Below, piece after piece: positions 7,146-12,375 of a DNA stretch of 35,194 nt. Source of the DNA: Stenotrophomonas acidaminiphila (lineage in GTDB: Bacteria > Pseudomonadota > Gammaproteobacteria > Xanthomonadales > Xanthomonadaceae); contig NZ_LDJO01000016.1 of NCBI RefSeq assembly GCF_001431595.1, positions 1 to 35,194 of the forward strand, in the 5' to 3' direction. The notes under the pieces were generated by a model, which was not told where the DNA came from, did not search any database, and worked only from the letters and a program-made list of their open reading frames with translations. Position 1 is the stretch's first letter. The number at the start of each line of letters is the position of its first letter. The position numbers and the translations under genes are program-made.

Positions 7146-7229
7146 GCCGGGTTTGCCCGCCCGGCCGGGTGCGGAACTGGAGGGGAGGCCAGTTCCGCGG
7201 TGCGCCCTGCGCTGGGGAGTGCGCAGGGC
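7146..7229 (-). repeat. Three tandem stem-loops between the 171-aa gene and the nucleotidyltransferase gene
   Basis: Perfect inverted repeats follow each other: 7204-7212 with 7221-7229 (9 bp, 8-base loop), 7171-7180 with 7189-7198 (10 bp, 8-base loop), and 7146-7151 with 7160-7165 (6 bp, 8-base loop). Read on the transcribed minus strand the first two loops are ACTCCCCA and CCTCCCCT, sharing CTCCCC. The first begins 7 bases after the upstream stop codon. None has a U-tract. They may act as mRNA stabilisers, processing sites or an attenuator. Confidence 0.75.
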
Positions 7230-7236
7230 AGGGGGA

Positions 7237-7752
7237 TCAGGCGGCCAGGTCGGCCTGCTGAGCAGCAGCCTTCGGGGGCGTCAGGGTCAGCAGCACGTCC
7301 TCGCGAATCAGCGCCTCGGACAGCTCGGCCAGTTCGTCGGGCGTGACGTTGGCCGACGCGGTGAACGACAGGCCGACGCTTCCGCCTTCCTTGGGCTCGA
7401 TCACGAAGCGCTTCAGCTTCACGTCGACCAGGACGATGGGCTCCACGCCTTCCAGCAGGCCGTCGATCTGCAGCTCGTAGCCCAGGAACTCATGGGCCAG
7501 CTTCAGCGGCTCCAGGCTGGGGAACTTCACGGCCGACAGGGGCGTATCGCCGATGGGCAGGTCCTGCTGCTCGCCCTTGCCGGGCTTGCGGAACAGCGCT
7601 TCCTTCAGCCCCTTCTCGATGCTGTCCAGCAGGCTATTGCCGGCGCTGGTGGTGAACTTGATGTCGGCTGCCAGCTCGCGTTCCTCGCCATGGCGCTCGA
7701 TGCGCTGGTTGACGTTGGCGATGGCCGAATCGTGCTTTTCCAGTTGGAACAT
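7237..7752 (-). CDS. Conserved phage protein of unknown function (171 aa)
   Basis: The product starts MFQLEKHDSAIANVNQRIE, with GGAGG 8 bases upstream of 7752. I recognise this as a phage family that often travels with annealase/exonuclease modules, but no function is established that I know of. It is predicted to be rich in beta strands in its central part (LVDVKLKRFVIEP, GLSFTASANV) with an acidic helix near the C-terminus (DELAELSEALI). By position it may be a single-stranded-DNA or recombination accessory protein; this is inference. Its leader carries GCCGGC-CAC-GCCGGC (7771-7785). Confidence 0.75.
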   Translation of the reverse strand: MFQLEKHDSAIANVNQRIERHGEERELAADIKFTTSAGNSLLDSIEKGLKEALFRKPGKGEQQDLPIGDTPLSAVKFPSLEPLKLAHEFLGYELQIDGLLEGVEPIVLVDVKLKRFVIEPKEGGSVGLSFTASANVTPDELAELSEALIREDVLLTLTPPKAAAQQADLAA

Positions 7753-7770
7753 GGGTGTTGCCTCCGTAGG

Positions 7771-7785
7771 GCCGGCCACGCCGGC
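7771..7785 (-). repeat. GCCGGC-N3-GCCGGC leader repeat
   Basis: Two copies of the self-complementary GCCGGC, 3 bases apart, sit just upstream of the GGAGG ribosome site of the 171-residue gene. The same arrangement precedes the ERF ribosome site at 6293-6307. Confidence 0.55.
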
Positions 7786-7790
7786 GGGGA

Positions 7791-8024
7791 TCAGCGGGTG
7801 TCGCGCTTGCGCTGGGTGGGGAAGCTGCGCGGGCGGACGAAGTCGGTGCGGCGGCGGGTGAGCCGGCGATGCTCCCGGCGGCAGACGCGGACGATCAGCA
7901 CGAGCAGCCAGAGGCACAGGAGGGCCAGCGGCAGCACGAAGGAGTCGGCGCGCACGATCACCGCGCGGCGCAGCATGTCGGCGAAGAACACCAGCGCCGC
8001 GGTGTAGAGGGCGAGGCGGATCAC
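7791..8024 (-). CDS. Small two-helix membrane protein (77 aa)
   Basis: Starting at GTG 8024 the product opens with a hydrophobic segment (RLALYTAALVFFADML), then a second one (SFVLPLALLCLWLLVLIVRV), and ends in a very basic cytoplasmic tail rich in Arg. The GTG overlaps the stop of the upstream 30-codon gene (GTGA), which supports this start over longer frames. Function is unknown. It could be a holin-like or host-membrane-modifying early protein, but its position in the early operon argues against a lysis role. Confidence 0.55.
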   Translation of the reverse strand: MIRLALYTAALVFFADMLRRAVIVRADSFVLPLALLCLWLLVLIVRVCRREHRRLTRRRTDFVRPRSFPTQRKRDTR

Positions 8025-8113
8025 GGCTGCACCTGCACTGCGCACCACAGCGCCAGCAAGTACATCGCGGTCATTGCCGAGTAGCCGAGGACGGACCAGG
8101 CGAGGCGCTTCAT
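8021..8113 (-). CDS. Very small membrane peptide (30 aa)
   Basis: The translation is one hydrophobic helix (GYSAMTAMYLLALWCAV) preceded by MKRLAWSV. It overlaps both neighbours by 4 bases, ATGA at its start (8110-8113) and GTGA at its end, which strongly suggests coupled translation. No function is known to me. Confidence 0.5.
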   Translation of the reverse strand: MKRLAWSVLGYSAMTAMYLLALWCAVQVQP

Positions 8114-8277
8114 GCGGCGCCGCCTTCGGCTTTGACGCGCTCCACGATTCGGATGGTGTGCGCGTACGTCTTCCCGGTCTCCTTCGCAATCCTCGATGCG
8201 CTGTAGCCAGCAGCCAGTAGCTCCCGGACGCGGCGCTCGAACGACTCAGAATTGCGGCGATCAGACTTTCCGCTCAT
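8110..8277 (-). CDS. Small helix-turn-helix protein (55 aa)
   Basis: The 55-residue product has a putative helix-turn-helix (LLAAGYSASRIAKETGKTYA) followed by a basic helix (IRIVERVKAEGG). Its start MSGKSDRRNSESFERR at 8277 overlaps the stop of the upstream 40-residue gene by 4 bases. It may be a small DNA-binding regulator of the leftward operon. No family is assigned. Confidence 0.6.
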   Translation of the reverse strand: MSGKSDRRNSESFERRVRELLAAGYSASRIAKETGKTYAHTIRIVERVKAEGGAA

Positions 8278-8396
8278 GCCATCGCTCCCAGCAGCAGGGC
8301 GAAGCCAGCGCCAGCCAGAAACGCCAGCACAGCGATAACGACCATGTCGCGCGCGGTCTGCTTGGCCGCGGTTTTGAGGGCTTGTTCGAAGCTCAT
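8274..8396 (-). CDS. Small membrane peptide (40 aa)
   Basis: A 40-residue product with a charged N-terminal helix (MSFEQALKTAAKQTARDM) and one hydrophobic helix (VVIAVLAFLAGAGFALLLG). It overlaps the flanking genes by 4 bases on both sides. It is one of three consecutive tiny membrane proteins in this operon. Function unknown. Confidence 0.55.
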   Translation of the reverse strand: MSFEQALKTAAKQTARDMVVIAVLAFLAGAGFALLLGAMA

Positions 8397-8677
8397 GCGG
8401 GCTCTCCCGTGGCCTTGGCGATGGCGGCCAAGGCGCGCTCAAAGTCCTCCCGCGTCAGGCCGATGACCTGCCCGGTATGCGTAAGCGTTGCGTGCGCAAA
8501 TGGTTCAAGCGCCTCCAGCAGCTCCGGCGCAGCGGCGATCAGGCGGGCATCCTCAATCACACGAGGGCAGCGCTTGTCCTCGAACCAGATGTTTTCTCCG
8601 TCTGCGGCAACGACCCGAACATGCGTCACGCTTTCGTGCAATTCCCACGGCCCCGGTGTGTGCTTGTGCGCGCTCAT
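8393..8677 (-). CDS. Phage protein of the HTPGPW / AAPELLEAL family (94 aa)
   Basis: The N-terminus MSAHKHTPGPWELHES and the block EDARLIAAAPELLEALEP are very common in phage early accessory proteins (often annotated as ead/Ea22-like or hypothetical). No biochemical function is established for the family as far as I know. The product is soluble. It overlaps the genes on both sides by 4 bases in the leftward operon. Confidence 0.8.
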   Translation of the reverse strand: MSAHKHTPGPWELHESVTHVRVVAADGENIWFEDKRCPRVIEDARLIAAAPELLEALEPFAHATLTHTGQVIGLTREDFERALAAIAKATGEPA

Positions 8678-8940
8678 GCTTCACCCCCGCAGTTCCGGGC
8701 AGCGACACGCAGGGCCTCGCAGCTGTCGCACGGGCAGCCGTCGGTCGCTTTTTCGACAGCTGTCGCGATCAGCTCGGCGACGGCTGCGCGGGCTTCGCGA
8801 AGCTGCGTCAGCGTTCCGCAATGCTCATCAAGTTCATCCGCGTAGTGGTTGTTGCCTTCGTCGCGAGCCAGCTGCTGTATCGCGACGTAGTAGTCGATAT
8901 GCCCGTCAAGCACCGCCAGCACATCCACGGGGGCGCTCAT
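8674..8940 (-). CDS. Hypothetical small phage protein (88 aa)
   Basis: The product starts MSAPVDVLAVLDGHIDYYVA at 8940 and is largely helical and acidic. It has a C-terminal CPCDSC motif that could bind metal. The start overlaps the stop of the first gene of the operon by 4 bases. I do not recognise the family. A longer frame to 9186 overlaps that first gene and was rejected. Confidence 0.6.
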   Translation of the reverse strand: MSAPVDVLAVLDGHIDYYVAIQQLARDEGNNHYADELDEHCGTLTQLREARAAVAELIATAVEKATDGCPCDSCEALRVAARNCGGEA

Positions 8941-9338
8941 GCCGCAGCCTCCGAAGCGAAACGCGATTCGCTGTTCGCAGCTGCCTCGGCAAGGTCGCGC
9001 AGGTACACCGATCGGCTGGCCGACGCCTCGCGGGCAACCGCGGCGATCTTGTCGACAACAGGCTGGGGCAGGGATTCCAAGTCGGACCACACGACCTTCC
9101 CGGTCGGGGGGATGCGGTCGCCGATGTCCGCGAACATCGACTCGATGCCGGCATAGGCGTCCTCGCTCAGGGCCCCGGACATCCACTGGTCCGCCTCGGC
9201 GACCTTCGCCGGGTTTGCCCGGTACTGCTCGATCAGGGCGTCAATGCGCTCGGCCAGCGCCTCGCCATCCTCGGACGGCGCCTGGTCGTCGTAGGCCCGC
9301 TGTGCGGACCGGCTCATCGTCTGGTGCTGCAGTGCCAT
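8937..9338 (-). CDS. First gene of the leftward early operon, hypothetical (133 aa)
   Basis: This acidic, helical 133-residue protein (MALQHQTMSRSAQRAYDDQA) is the first gene after the PL promoter and would be made from a leader of about 33 bases. The leader has a 6-bp stem-loop, CGGCCC (9352-9357) with GGGCCG (9362-9367). The ribosome site is weak. By position it corresponds to lambda N, but it has no Arg-rich motif, so an antiterminator role is not supported by sequence. Function unknown. Confidence 0.7.
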   Translation of the reverse strand: MALQHQTMSRSAQRAYDDQAPSEDGEALAERIDALIEQYRANPAKVAEADQWMSGALSEDAYAGIESMFADIGDRIPPTGKVVWSDLESLPQPVVDKIAAVAREASASRSVYLRDLAEAAANSESRFASEAAA

Positions 9339-9377
9339 GTCTGACCCCGTTCGGCCCGGGTGGGCCGGCTTGAGTCA

Positions 9378-9406
9378 AGTAAAGCAATGCTTAAGTCATA
9401 AGTCAA
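9378..9406 (-). promoter_or_regulatory. PL, leftward early promoter
   Basis: On the minus strand TTGACT (plus 9401-9406) and TTTACT (plus 9378-9383) are spaced by 17 bases. The -35 box overlaps operator OL2 by 2 bases and the -10 box overlaps OL1 by 2 bases, so bound repressor would block it. The predicted start near 9371 precedes the first leftward gene at 9338. Geometry is the mirror of PR. Confidence 0.85.
9382..9392. promoter_or_regulatory. Operator OL1 (AAGCAATGCTT)
   Basis: One of five copies of the palindrome AAGC-N3-GCTT in the immunity region. It overlaps the -10 box of PL. It is the probable binding site for CI and Cro. Confidence 0.8.
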
Positions 9407-9415
9407 GCGTTGCTT
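9405..9415. promoter_or_regulatory. Operator OL2 (AAGCGTTGCTT)
   Basis: A second palindrome 23 bp from OL1 centre to centre, flanking the -35 box of PL. The 23-bp spacing is the same as between OR1 and OR2. Confidence 0.8.
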
Positions 9416-9426
9416 TAGGTTGAGCG

Positions 9427-9458
9427 AAAAAAAAGGGCCCTGCCGCTGCGGGGCCCTT
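9427..9458 (-). terminator. Rho-independent terminator of the cI-lipoprotein operon
   Basis: On the minus strand AAGGGCCC pairs with GGGCCCTT around a 10-base loop (arms 9451-9458 and 9433-9440), and the downstream run totals eight T residues (A8 at 9427-9434 on the plus strand). It lies 40 bases after the lipoprotein gene and just before PL, isolating the lysogeny transcript from the lytic one. Confidence 0.88.
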
Positions 9459-9498
9459 CTGGGTTGCTACTAGCTCAGTGGCGCGAACAAGGAGGGGA

Positions 9499-9921
9499 TC
9501 AGTCCTTCTTGAATGCACCCTTGGGCTGCCACTTCATATCCTGAGTGCTCTGCCGGGACTGCGTTGGAACCGTAATTGTCTCCACCCGGGAGCCAGTGCT
9601 GTGCGCATTGCCTTCGCCCAAGCACTGATACTCCTTGGTAACAGTCCAAAGAGCGCAACCGGCGAAGCCACCGGGCTGGTTACATTGGCGCGTAACACCT
9701 CCGAAGGCTTCCGCTCCCGTGTATCCCCACGTGGCGCAACGCCTGGTGGCGAGATCGATCCCCTGCGCTTCATTCACAGTGACACTCTCGAACTCACCCT
9801 GGGTATACGAAAGACGAACTACGCCATCCGAACGACTGCCCCCCGTAGCAGACCATTCCTTCGTAGTGGCGCAGCCGCTAGCGATTGCGACGAGGCACGC
9901 CGCAAGCCAAATCCTCTTCAT
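9499..9921 (-). CDS. YecR-like lipoprotein, probable lysogenic-conversion gene
   Basis: The 140-residue product begins with a lipoprotein signal peptide, MKRIWLAACLVAIASGC, whose lipobox ends at Cys17. The mature part (GGSRSDGVVRLSYTQGEFE, then CATWGYTGAEAFGG) matches the YecR-like lipoprotein family as I recall it. Four further Cys residues could form disulfides in the periplasm. AGGGGA lies a few bases before the start. It is 30 bases downstream of cI on the same strand and ends at a strong terminator, so it should be expressed in the lysogen. An outer-membrane receptor-masking role is attractive but inferred. Confidence 0.8.
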   Translation of the reverse strand: MKRIWLAACLVAIASGCATTKEWSATGGSRSDGVVRLSYTQGEFESVTVNEAQGIDLATRRCATWGYTGAEAFGGVTRQCNQPGGFAGCALWTVTKEYQCLGEGNAHSTGSRVETITVPTQSRQSTQDMKWQPKGAFKKD

Positions 9922-9951
9922 GCTTTCCCCTGTAGTTGGCCTTCTGGCCGG

Positions 9952-10632
9952 TCAATTGAATCTCTCGATTCGATTCCTTAAGTACACTTTTCCCGCAACG
10001 GTCGTGCCGACTGGAAGCGGGAAGGCAGGATAGAGCGCGGTATTGGCGCTGACAACGTATATGGCGTCGCCACGGTGCTGTAGCCCTTTTACCTGATGAC
10101 CCCCACCGATGTTGATGAGGTAGATGCCATCACCATCGAACCCAGTTACACCTGTGTCCACCATCAACGACTCGCCTGGCTGGATAATCGGAATCATGGA
10201 GTCCCCGCGGCCCGTAATGAGGACCAAACGGCCCGGTGGAGGGACAAAGCCGACCAATGACCGGATGTAGGCTGGCTCGAAGTCCATTGCCCTAATGACC
10301 TCTGGATAGTCGTCATTGACCCTCTCTCCCCCCATGCCCGCCTCCGCGTCCAGATGTGAGACGCGAACATAATTACCTGTCGTCGCTGGGCTTGAGACCG
10401 GGTCCGGTGAACTATCACCCATTCCGAAGTGTGAGAGCGGTCGGTTTGTGAGGGCCGCAAGCTTGGGCAGCTTCCGCTTGTCCACTTTGCCAGTCCGCAG
10501 CCAACCCGACACAGCTTGCTCTGTGACGCCGAAGGCATCGGCGATTTCCTTCTGAGTGCGGCCCGAAGCTTCAATGGCCGAGCGGATGGCGACCGCCATT
10601 TCATGGTTTTCAAGCATCGCTTGATTGTCCAC
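9952..10632 (-). CDS. cI: CI-type phage repressor (LexA-like, self-cleaving)
   Basis: The 226-residue protein has an N-terminal helix-turn-helix (RTQKEIADAFGVTEQAVSGW, about residues 25-44) and a C-terminal S24 peptidase domain. Catalytic Ser145 lies in GRGDSM and Lys182 in HQVKGLQ. The probable self-cleavage site is Ala98-Gly99 in DAEAGMG. It should maintain lysogeny by binding the AAGC-N3-GCTT operators and be inactivated by RecA during DNA damage. The start is uncertain: GTG at 10632 or ATG at 10617, neither with a good ribosome site. Operator OR3 lies across the ATG. The YecR-like lipoprotein follows as a second gene. Confidence 0.93.
   Translation of the reverse strand: MDNQAMLENHEMAVAIRSAIEASGRTQKEIADAFGVTEQAVSGWLRTGKVDKRKLPKLAALTNRPLSHFGMGDSSPDPVSSPATTGNYVRVSHLDAEAGMGGERVNDDYPEVIRAMDFEPAYIRSLVGFVPPPGRLVLITGRGDSMIPIIQPGESLMVDTGVTGFDGDGIYLINIGGGHQVKGLQHRGDAIYVVSANTALYPAFPLPVGTTVAGKVYLRNRIERFN
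10612..10622. promoter_or_regulatory. Operator OR3 (AAGCATCGCTT) over the cI start
   Basis: The reverse complement is exactly the OR2 sequence. It covers the candidate cI ATG at 10615-10617, so binding here could repress cI translation or transcription, giving autoregulation or Cro control of CI. Confidence 0.65.
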
Positions 10633-10655
10633 GCACTCGCGCAGCCAATGTAAGA

Positions 10656-10666
10656 AAGCATTGCTT
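10656..10666. promoter_or_regulatory. Operator OR1 (AAGCATTGCTT)
   Basis: Palindrome overlapping the -35 box of PR by 2 bases. Its centre is 23 bp from that of OR2. Confidence 0.8.
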
Positions 10667-10693
10667 GACTATTGGCTTAAGCGATGCTTTAGT
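10665..10693 (+). promoter_or_regulatory. PR, rightward early promoter
   Basis: TTGACT (10665-10670) and TTTAGT (10688-10693) are separated by 17 bases. Both boxes overlap operators exactly as in PL. The predicted transcription start falls at about 10700, which is the A of the cro-like ATG, so the first transcript may be leaderless. Confidence 0.85.
10679..10689. promoter_or_regulatory. Operator OR2 (AAGCGATGCTT)
   Basis: Palindrome overlapping the -10 box of PR by 2 bases. Confidence 0.8.
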
Positions 10694-10699
10694 GGTGGT

Positions 10700-10921
10700 A
10701 TGAATGCCATCGCCAGAGCAGTTGAAAGACATGGGGCTGGACAAGCCGGCATTGCCCGGTTGCTTGGAGTGACGCCACAGGCGGTCAGTCAGTGGGTCAA
10801 CGGCAGCAGGCCAGTTCCACCGAAGCACTCCCTCGCAATTGAGGCAGCCACCGGCGTCTCCCGCCATGACCTGCGCCCCGACGTCTTCGGCCCGGCGCCC
10901 GAGAAGGGCGAGGCGGCCTAG
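10700..10921 (+). CDS. cro: Cro-like helix-turn-helix repressor
   Basis: This 73-residue protein resembles the YdaS/Cro family. The helix-turn-helix is GQAGIARLLGVTPQAVSQWV (about residues 14-33), followed by the PVPPKHSLAIEAATGV segment typical of phage Cro/YdaS proteins. It lies divergent from cI and downstream of PR. It probably competes with CI for the shared operators and turns down early transcription. The start at 10700 has no convincing ribosome site and coincides with the predicted transcription start, so it may be translated as a leaderless message. A longer in-frame start at 10625 lies upstream of PR and was rejected. Confidence 0.88.
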   Translation: MNAIARAVERHGAGQAGIARLLGVTPQAVSQWVNGSRPVPPKHSLAIEAATGVSRHDLRPDVFGPAPEKGEAA

Positions 10922-11085
10922 TGTTCGCCTTCGCTCAACAGCCTGGCGAGCTCCTTCTCCAGGGCAGCGACCAGATGCGCAGCCATCGCGTAGTGGTGGT
11001 CGCTGCGACCTTTCCAGCTGTCCCTCTCGGCCTTTGCTCGTTCCAGCCTCGCCAGTGCCGCGTCGATCTGTTCGGAGGTGGCCAT
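10918..11085 (-). CDS. Small helical protein on the opposite strand (55 aa)
   Basis: The product is an amphipathic, charged helix protein (MATSEQIDAALARLERAKAE; ending ELARLLSEGEH), which looks like genuine coding sequence. It fills almost exactly the plus-strand gap between cro and the gene at 11084, and no plausible plus-strand gene covers the same bases. Its start codon shares CATG with the start of the plus-strand gene, so the two genes begin head to head with overlap. The ribosome site is weak. Function unknown. Confidence 0.5.
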   Translation of the reverse strand: MATSEQIDAALARLERAKAERDSWKGRSDHHYAMAAHLVAALEKELARLLSEGEH

Positions 11086-11302
11086 GTCTGAGAAGACCTC
11101 GGATCGGTTGCTCACGGCCCATGGCCGCATGTTGGAGTGGTGCGCCGCCAACGGTGGGGTGCCTGCCGGCTATGCAGAGGATGCCATGGCCGAGATCGGT
11201 TTCTGGGCCTTGGTGGAGCAGCGTACCAATGCCGAGTTCGCGGCGGCGATGTTCGCCCAGTGGCAGCAGACGCAGCTGGAACGCGAAGGGGAGGCGGCCT
11301 GA
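11084..11302 (+). CDS. Hypothetical small phage protein (72 aa)
   Basis: The start at 11084 has GGAGG 5 bases upstream, the best ribosome site in this patch. The product (MSEKTSDRLLTAHGRMLEW; AAAMFAQWQQTQLEREGEAA) is helical and acidic, with no membrane segment. It is probably transcribed from PR after cro. I do not recognise it. Confidence 0.65.
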   Translation: MSEKTSDRLLTAHGRMLEWCAANGGVPAGYAEDAMAEIGFWALVEQRTNAEFAAAMFAQWQQTQLEREGEAA

Positions 11303-11370
11303 CATGGCTGCGGAAATGCCTGATCGCCAGCTCCGGTTGATGGCCGCGCTTGCGGTCAGCGACCTGTTCT

Positions 11371-11610
11371 TCAGGTTGGGGATACCGGTATGTGGCGCTC
11401 CCAGGCGTCCTGAATCTCCCGCATCGCGTCTGCAGCCGGGTTTGGACCTGCGAACTTCGTGGACGCCGTGGCCCAAACGCCTGCCACCTCGCGATTCCAC
11501 GCCTCCCGCAGCGCCTTCGGATTCGGGTGGCTCGCCATGAGCGCGCGCACGGCGCAAGCCATGAAGGTTGTGATCATCGCCTGCTGCATGCGGGCCTCTG
11601 TTTCGTCCAT
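11371..11610 (-). CDS. Hypothetical small phage protein (79 aa)
   Basis: The product (MDETEARMQQAMITTFMACA; EIQDAWERHIPVSPT) is helical and protein-like in composition. GGAGA lies 7 bases before the start at 11610. It is opposite in strand to the replication operon. A weak plus-strand frame (11304-11540) overlaps it almost completely; the minus-strand reading is preferred because of its composition and ribosome site. Function unknown. Confidence 0.55.
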   Translation of the reverse strand: MDETEARMQQAMITTFMACAVRALMASHPNPKALREAWNREVAGVWATASTKFAGPNPAADAMREIQDAWERHIPVSPT

Positions 11611-11683
11611 GTCCGTCTCCGGTGGGTTGGTTGGGTCGCACCCCCAATCCTACCGGCAGGCGGGCGCCTTCCAGCCCCGGCAC

Positions 11684-11854
11684 TCAGCGGCTCCCCGGGA
11701 ACGGCACGACCACGCCGGGCCGGGTAGGGCGCTGACGTTCGCGCTTCGGGATGAAGCGCACGGCCACGCGATCACCGCGGCGACTCACGGCGTAGAGCCG
11801 GCCGCACATCCGCACGAGCGTCACGACGGTCGGGCATTCCTTCACTGAATCCAC
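11684..11854 (-). CDS. Small basic protein (56 aa), tentative
   Basis: From GTG 11854 (or GTG 11845) the frame reads a compact basic protein containing VTLVRMCGRLYAVSRRGD and RPTRPGVVVPFPG, which looks like a small beta-barrel rather than a shadow. AAGGA lies about 10 bases before 11854. It sits on the same strand as the genes at 11371 and 10918. No plus-strand gene occupies this stretch. Evidence is limited to composition and context. Confidence 0.4.
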   Translation of the reverse strand: MDSVKECPTVVTLVRMCGRLYAVSRRGDRVAVRFIPKRERQRPTRPGVVVPFPGSR

Positions 11855-11861
11855 GCGGCTC

Positions 11862-11887
11862 GGTCCTTCGGGACTGGGCCTTTATTT
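11862..11887 (+). terminator. Possible weak terminator with UUCG tetraloop
   Basis: GGTCC (11862-11866), loop TTCG, then GGACT (11871-11875), followed by GGGCCTTTATTT. The stem is short. It lies between the opposed small genes and the cII-position gene, and could act as an early rightward terminator such as lambda tR1. Confidence 0.35.
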
Positions 11888-11911
11888 CGCCCCGAGGCGG
11901 AGTTAAACGCT

Positions 11912-12274
11912 ATGAAACTTAATGAAACCACCTGCAACCAAAGGCCTTTGCCGCTCGCGTTCGGGATGCACAAGGCACCGGCTGATGCCCCGGTCAAGGT
12001 CGTTCGGCAGATCGAGAGCGAGGCCCAGGCGCTGGCGGTGTCCATCGCTGCCGGTGGGCACAAGCTGGACTACGTGGCGGCCTGCATCGGACGCAGCCGC
12101 AGCTACGTGTCGCGGATGCAGACCGGCTCTGCGCCGATCCCGCACCGCCTGATCGGCCCGCTATGCGCGGCAACCGGCAGCAACCTCCTGCGGCAGTACA
12201 TGGACCTGCAGCGCGCCCTGGACGGCGTCAGCGACGTGCAGCGCCTGGCCGCGCTGATGAGGACGGCCGCATGA
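11912..12274 (+). CDS. Helix-turn-helix regulator in cII position
   Basis: The 120-residue protein has a central helix-turn-helix (KLDYVAACIGRSRSYVSRMQ) and a helical C-terminus (LRQYMDLQRALDGVSDVQRL). It lies between cro and the replication genes, where lambdoid phages encode CII. Sequence similarity to CII is not evident, so the role as lysogeny activator is positional inference. GGAG lies 9 bases before the start. Its stop overlaps the next start by 4 bases. Confidence 0.7.
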   Translation: MKLNETTCNQRPLPLAFGMHKAPADAPVKVVRQIESEAQALAVSIAAGGHKLDYVAACIGRSRSYVSRMQTGSAPIPHRLIGPLCAATGSNLLRQYMDLQRALDGVSDVQRLAALMRTAA

Positions 12275-12375
12275 AGTACATGACCGATCCCCTGGAAAGG
12301 GCCATCTGGCTGGTCCAGCAGCGCTGGCACATCGCCGGCTGCCTGCAGCTGCTGCGGGGTGCTGGCCATGCGTGA
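12271..12375 (+). CDS. Very small protein upstream of the replication gene (34 aa)
   Basis: The 34-codon frame (MKYMTDPLERAIWLVQQRWH) overlaps the preceding gene by 4 bases and the replication gene by 8 bases. It may mainly provide translational coupling. No function is assigned. Confidence 0.5.
   Translation: MKYMTDPLERAIWLVQQRWHIAGCLQLLRGAGHA

Noticed and set aside
7171..7229. Two stem-loops with GGGGAG in the loop on the plus strand, resembling CsrA-binding sites close to csrA
   Set aside because: The operon is transcribed from the minus strand, where the loops read CTCCCC, so the GGA motifs would not be in the RNA. No plus-strand promoter was seen.
7171..7229. Tandem stem-loops considered as a strong transcription terminator
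   Set aside because: No run of T follows on the minus strand, and another operon gene with its own ribosome site begins directly downstream.
11304..11540. A 79-codon plus-strand frame starting MAAEMPDRQLRLMAAL with GGGAGG upstream
   Set aside because: Only the first 30 residues look protein-like; the remainder is a shadow of the better supported minus-strand gene at 11371-11610. It may be a remnant.
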